From Nonomuraea endophytica (GTDB lineage Bacteria > Actinomycetota > Actinomycetes > Streptosporangiales > Streptosporangiaceae): a stretch of DNA of 64,000 nucleotides. Shown in pieces: positions 60,968-64,000 of the stretch. Below the pieces are notes generated by a model. The model searched no databases. It worked only from the letters and a program-made list of their open reading frames with translations, and had not been told where the DNA came from. Location: contig NZ_JACHIN010000027.1 in NCBI RefSeq assembly GCF_014203235.1, forward strand, positions 1 to 64,000. Direction: 5' to 3'. Each line of letters opens with the position of its first letter. Position 1 is the first letter of the stretch. The position numbers and the translations under genes were made by a program.

Positions 60968-62353
60968 GTGGACCCCCAGGCCGGCATCGACCGTTTCGGT
61001 TACCAGCAGGAATTACGCCGCGGGGTGGGGCTCGCCGACCTGGTTTTCTACGGCCTGGTGATGATGGTGCCCATCGCACCGTTCGCCATCTTCGGCCTCG
61101 TCTACTCCCGATCGGGCGGCATGCCGGTCATGGCGTACCTGGTCGGCGTGGTCGCGCTGCTGTTCACCGCCATCTCCTACGCCCAGATGGTACGGGCGTT
61201 CCCGCTGTCCGGATCGGTCTACAACTACGCCGGCCGAGGCATCGCCCCGCCCGTCGGCTTCATGACCGGATGGGCGATCCTGCTGGACTACCTGCTGGTG
61301 CCGAGCCTGCTCTACCTGGTCGCCTCGATCGCCATGAACTCCAGCCTGCCCGGCGTCCCGGTCTGGGCCTGGCTGATCTTCTTCGTCGCCGTCAACACCA
61401 TCATCAACCTGCGGGGCATCCGCATGACGATCACCATCACCAAGGTGATGATCGTCGCCGAGCTGGCCGTGCTCGCGCTGTTCCTGACCGCCGGGGTCTG
61501 GGCCCTCACGCAGGGGTACGGGCGCGGGTTCAGCCTGGCGCCGCTGTTCAACCCGGACACCTTCTCCTGGCCGATCGTGTTCGCCGCGGTGTCGGTGGCG
61601 GTGCTGTCGTTCCTCGGCTTCGACGGGATCAGCATGCTCGTCGAGGAGTCGACCGGCGGCTCCGAGCAGGTGGGCCGGGCCATGCGCATCGCGCTGCTGC
61701 TGGCCGGGGTGCTGTTCATCGCCCAGGTCTGGGTGGCGGCGCTGCTCGTACCCGATCCGCAGGGTCTGCTGACCAGCGCCAGCGGCACCGCCTTCTACGA
61801 CTCGGCCCAGGTGGCGGGCGGCGAGTGGCTGCGGCAGGTCACCTCGACCGCCACCGCCGTCTCGTGGGGCATCGCCAACACCCTGGTCGCGCAGGTCGCG
61901 GTCTCCCGGCTGCTCTACGCCATGGCCCGCGACCGGCAACTTCCCTCGTTCCTGGCCAGGATCTCGGTCAAGAACGCCGTGCCCGCCAACGCCATCCTGC
62001 TCATCTCGGCGCTCTCCGTGGGTCTCGGGCTGTGGATGTCCACCCGCCCTGACGGCGTCGACTTCCTCAGCAGCCTGATCAACATGGGCGCGCTGGTGGC
62101 CTTCATCGTCCTGCACCTGTCGGTGATCGTGCACTACACGATCCGAGGCCGGTCCAAGAACGTCTGGTCGCACCTGATCGCGCCGCTGATCGGGTTGAGC
62201 GTGCTCGTCTTCGTGGTGATCCACGCCAACGTGATGGCGCAGGTCGTCGGCCTGATCTGGTTCGTGGTGGGCGGCGTGGTCCTCGGCGCCCTATACCTGC
62301 TCGGCCGGCCGCCCACCCTGCGGCCGAGCGCGCTGACGAAGGAGCCGGTGTGA
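60968..62353 (+). CDS. APC-family amino acid/polyamine permease
   Basis: 461 residues from the GTG at 60968, picked for its GAGGAGG site (the open frame extends to 60905). About 12 membrane helices. APC marks: GLADLVFYGLVMMVPIAPFAIFG (split), SGSVYNYAGRGIAPPVGFM, and FDGISMLVEESTGG in helix 6. It imports amino acids or related amines. It overlaps the GPP34 gene by four bases. Confidence 0.9.
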   Translation: MDPQAGIDRFGYQQELRRGVGLADLVFYGLVMMVPIAPFAIFGLVYSRSGGMPVMAYLVGVVALLFTAISYAQMVRAFPLSGSVYNYAGRGIAPPVGFMTGWAILLDYLLVPSLLYLVASIAMNSSLPGVPVWAWLIFFVAVNTIINLRGIRMTITITKVMIVAELAVLALFLTAGVWALTQGYGRGFSLAPLFNPDTFSWPIVFAAVSVAVLSFLGFDGISMLVEESTGGSEQVGRAMRIALLLAGVLFIAQVWVAALLVPDPQGLLTSASGTAFYDSAQVAGGEWLRQVTSTATAVSWGIANTLVAQVAVSRLLYAMARDRQLPSFLARISVKNAVPANAILLISALSVGLGLWMSTRPDGVDFLSSLINMGALVAFIVLHLSVIVHYTIRGRSKNVWSHLIAPLIGLSVLVFVVIHANVMAQVVGLIWFVVGGVVLGALYLLGRPPTLRPSALTKEPV

Positions 62354-62994
62354 GCGCGGACGTCCCGCCGCCGCTCTACCAGGACCTTTTCATCGTGTGC
62401 CACCACGAGAACGGCAAGCCGCTCATCCACCGCTCCTCCATCTCCCTCGGACTGGCCGGAGCGGTGCTGATCGACCTGGCCCTGTACGGGCGCGTCCGGC
62501 TCAAGGGCCGCGCCGTCGTGGTCACCGACCCCACCCCCACCGGCGACCCGGTCGTCGACGCGTACGCCGGGGCGTTCCAGCGCGACCGGCCCGAGCTGGA
62601 CGCGGTGACCTGGGCCAAGACGGTCTCGGCCGACAGCTACGACCGGGCCAGGCGGCAGCTCGTCCGCGTCGGCCTGCTGACCGAGGTGACCGGGCGCCGG
62701 CTGGGCATGCTGCCGTACACGCGCTACCGGGCCGACATGGCCGCGATCGTGCGCGCCTCGACCGACGTGCGCTCGGCGGTGAGCGGCTGGCGGGAGATGG
62801 ACGCGCGCGGCGCCGCGCTCTGCGGCCTCGTGCTGGCGCTGCAGGTGCACACCGAGCTCTACATCGGCCAGTCGTCGGCCCAGCTGACCACGACCCTGCG
62901 GACCATCGTCAACGAGCACTCGCCGCAGGTGAAGGAGCTCGTCGGCCTGTTCGAGGCGCTGATCGGCGAGGCGGCCGTGGCCGTGTACCGCTGA
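62350..62994 (+). CDS. GPP34 (GOLPH3/VPS74-like) family protein
   Basis: 214 residues from the GTG at 62350 (GTGA overlap with the permease stop). The fold opens with LYQDLFIVCHHENGKP, continues with LGLAGAVLIDLALYGRVRLKG and contains RLGMLPYTRY, matching the GPP34 group that binds phosphoinositides in eukaryotes. Many actinobacteria encode copies of unknown role. Coupling to an APC permease suggests a membrane-peripheral partner for it, which is inference. Confidence 0.88.
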   Translation: MSADVPPPLYQDLFIVCHHENGKPLIHRSSISLGLAGAVLIDLALYGRVRLKGRAVVVTDPTPTGDPVVDAYAGAFQRDRPELDAVTWAKTVSADSYDRARRQLVRVGLLTEVTGRRLGMLPYTRYRADMAAIVRASTDVRSAVSGWREMDARGAALCGLVLALQVHTELYIGQSSAQLTTTLRTIVNEHSPQVKELVGLFEALIGEAAVAVYR

Positions 62995-63047
62995 GCGGCG
63001 CCGCCGTACGATCTCTTCACGCGAAACCCCTCACAGGAAGCCCGCCC

Positions 63048-63839
63048 ATGAACCACGAGCGTTCCGACCTCGCCGCGAAGATCCAGCCCGACGTCCCGCA
63101 CGCGGCCCGCATCTGGAACTACTGGATGGGAGGCAAGGACAACTTCGAGGCCGACCGGGCCGCCGGCGACGCGGTGGCCCAGGTGTATCCGGACATCGTG
63201 AAGATGGCCGTGCAGTCGCGCGGGTTCCTGGTCCGCGCCGTCAGCCACCTGGCCGGTGAGGCCGGGATCAGCCAGTTCCTCGACATCGGCACCGGCCTGC
63301 CGACCATGCAGAACACCCACGAGGTCGCCCAGTCGATCAACGCGGCCGCGCGCATCGTCTACGTCGACAACGACCCGCTGGTGCTCGTGCACGCCCGCGC
63401 CCTGCTGCGCAACACCACCCCGGAGGGCGTCACCGCGTACGTGGACGGCGACTACCACGAGCCGGAGCTGATCGTCTCCGACGCCCACAACGTGCTCGAC
63501 TTCACCAAGCCCATCGCGGTGATGTTCATGGGCGTGCTGGGGTACGTCGAGGACTTCGAGCTCATGCGCTCGATCGTCAGCCGGGTCATGGACAGCGTGC
63601 CCTCGGGCAGCTACCTCGTGCTGTGGGACGGCACCGCCACCGGCGAGGCCGTCGCGGAGGGCAGCGACAAGCTGGCGGAGAGCGGCGCGGTCCCCTACTA
63701 CCTGCGCTCGCTCGACGAGATGGCCAGTTGCTTCGAGGGCCTGGAAATGGTGGAGCCGGGGCTGGCCCCCATCTCGCAGTGGCACGACGAGGCGGGGCCT
63801 TTCATCGACGCCCACGGGGCGGTGGCACGCAAGCCTTGA
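63048..63839 (+). CDS. SAM-dependent methyltransferase, DUF574 type (Methyltransf_19)
   Basis: 263 residues. Family segments: PHAARIWNYWMGGKDNFEADR, shown in two parts (PHAARIWNYW, MGGKDNFEADR), QFLDIGTGLPTMQNTHE for SAM binding, and VYVDNDPLVLVHARALL. These are abundant in Streptosporangiales and Streptomyces; substrates are unknown. AGGAAG precedes the ATG at 63048. Confidence 0.92.
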   Translation: MNHERSDLAAKIQPDVPHAARIWNYWMGGKDNFEADRAAGDAVAQVYPDIVKMAVQSRGFLVRAVSHLAGEAGISQFLDIGTGLPTMQNTHEVAQSINAAARIVYVDNDPLVLVHARALLRNTTPEGVTAYVDGDYHEPELIVSDAHNVLDFTKPIAVMFMGVLGYVEDFELMRSIVSRVMDSVPSGSYLVLWDGTATGEAVAEGSDKLAESGAVPYYLRSLDEMASCFEGLEMVEPGLAPISQWHDEAGPFIDAHGAVARKP

Positions 63840-63902
63840 CGGCGGGAAGGCGCCGGCCGACGTAAACTCGTCCCGCTCGCCCACCTCTGGAGGACCAGCG
63901 CA

Positions 63903-64000
63903 TTGGACGTCCACGTCCCCACCCGGATGCTCGTCGAGGCGCTCGTCCGCACCGACCTCACCGTCGACGCGGGCGAGCTCTACGCCACCGCCCAGCAGCT
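63903..64000 (+). CDS. Start of a further gene (possible PaaX-like regulator), cut by the window edge
   Basis: A TTG at 63903 with a GGAGG site 9 bp upstream opens LDVHVPTRMLVEALVRTDLT and VDAGELYATAQQ to the window end. The opening resembles PaaX-type regulators, but 32 residues are too few to be sure. Confidence 0.4.
   Translation, partial: MDVHVPTRMLVEALVRTDLTVDAGELYATAQQ

Overview
High-GC actinobacterial chromosome, most like a Streptosporangiales/Nonomuraea-type soil actinomycete. This is inferred from the roughly 70% GC content, GTG starts with 4-bp stop/start overlaps, and a typical gene set: encapsulin with DyP peroxidase, 2-methylisoborneol synthesis, many TetR/MFS pairs, a GPP34 protein and a DUF574-type methyltransferase. 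Genes are densely packed on both strands. No rRNA, tRNA, CRISPR array, transposase or phage gene was seen.

Layout. 1-3.7 kb: a lyase of the argininosuccinate-lyase family and a cysteine-synthase-like PLP enzyme, translationally coupled, divergent from an EntS-like MFS exporter; the left edge cuts the lyase. 3.7-5.1 kb: a MerR regulator divergent from a second ribosomal protein L11 gene whose thiopeptide-binding prolines are replaced. 5.1-9.9 kb: a DHA2 exporter, a sigma-factor remnant, a RibD-like reductase, a membrane-anchored unknown protein, and an XRE/TPR-like regulator divergent from a small unknown gene. 10-16.4 kb: a five-gene operon (PduX-like kinase, threonine aldolase, JmjC/cupin oxygenase, CGNR protein, aminotransferase) preceded by another DHA2 exporter. 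16.4-18.2 kb: DyP peroxidase plus encapsulin. 18.2-21.8 kb: TetR/hydrolase pair, RibD-like reductase, orphan histidine kinase. 21.8-25.9 kb: BioY-ligase-thiolase-BioM-BioN biotin uptake operon. 26-28.1 kb: 2-methylisoborneol operon. 28.2-30 kb: TetR plus FAD monooxygenase. 30-34.3 kb: two CNNM transporters, a voltage-gated channel with an unusual filter, a catalytically dead S1 protease homologue, and a DUF1801 protein. 34.3-39.6 kb: GH20 hexosaminidase, MarR/hydrolase pair, TetR with WrbA-like and nitronate-monooxygenase-like genes. 39.6-48.4 kb: a seven-gene catabolic operon with an oligopeptide ABC transporter (including a permease-ATPase fusion) and three amidohydrolases. 48.6-51.8 kb: two secreted proteases. 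51.8-56.5 kb: ferric-siderophore uptake operon behind a near-perfect iron box. 56.5-64 kb: M55 D-aminopeptidase, MFS/TetR divergent from an M14 carboxypeptidase, APC permease plus GPP34 protein, DUF574-type methyltransferase, and the start of one further gene.

Themes. The window is rich in one-component regulators placed divergently from their likely targets, with palindromic operators visible between them. The most interesting candidate is the MerR/L11 pair, which reads as an inducible, target-replacement ribosome-protection module against L11-directed antibiotics. Next are the PLP-enzyme/lyase/exporter locus at the left edge (possible diaminopropionate or aminopolycarboxylate chelator pathway), the kinase/aldolase/oxygenase/aminotransferase operon (possible unusual amino-acid pathway), the dead secreted protease, and the channel with a TGDDWGN filter. 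Functions are homology-based readings by eye; no database search was run.
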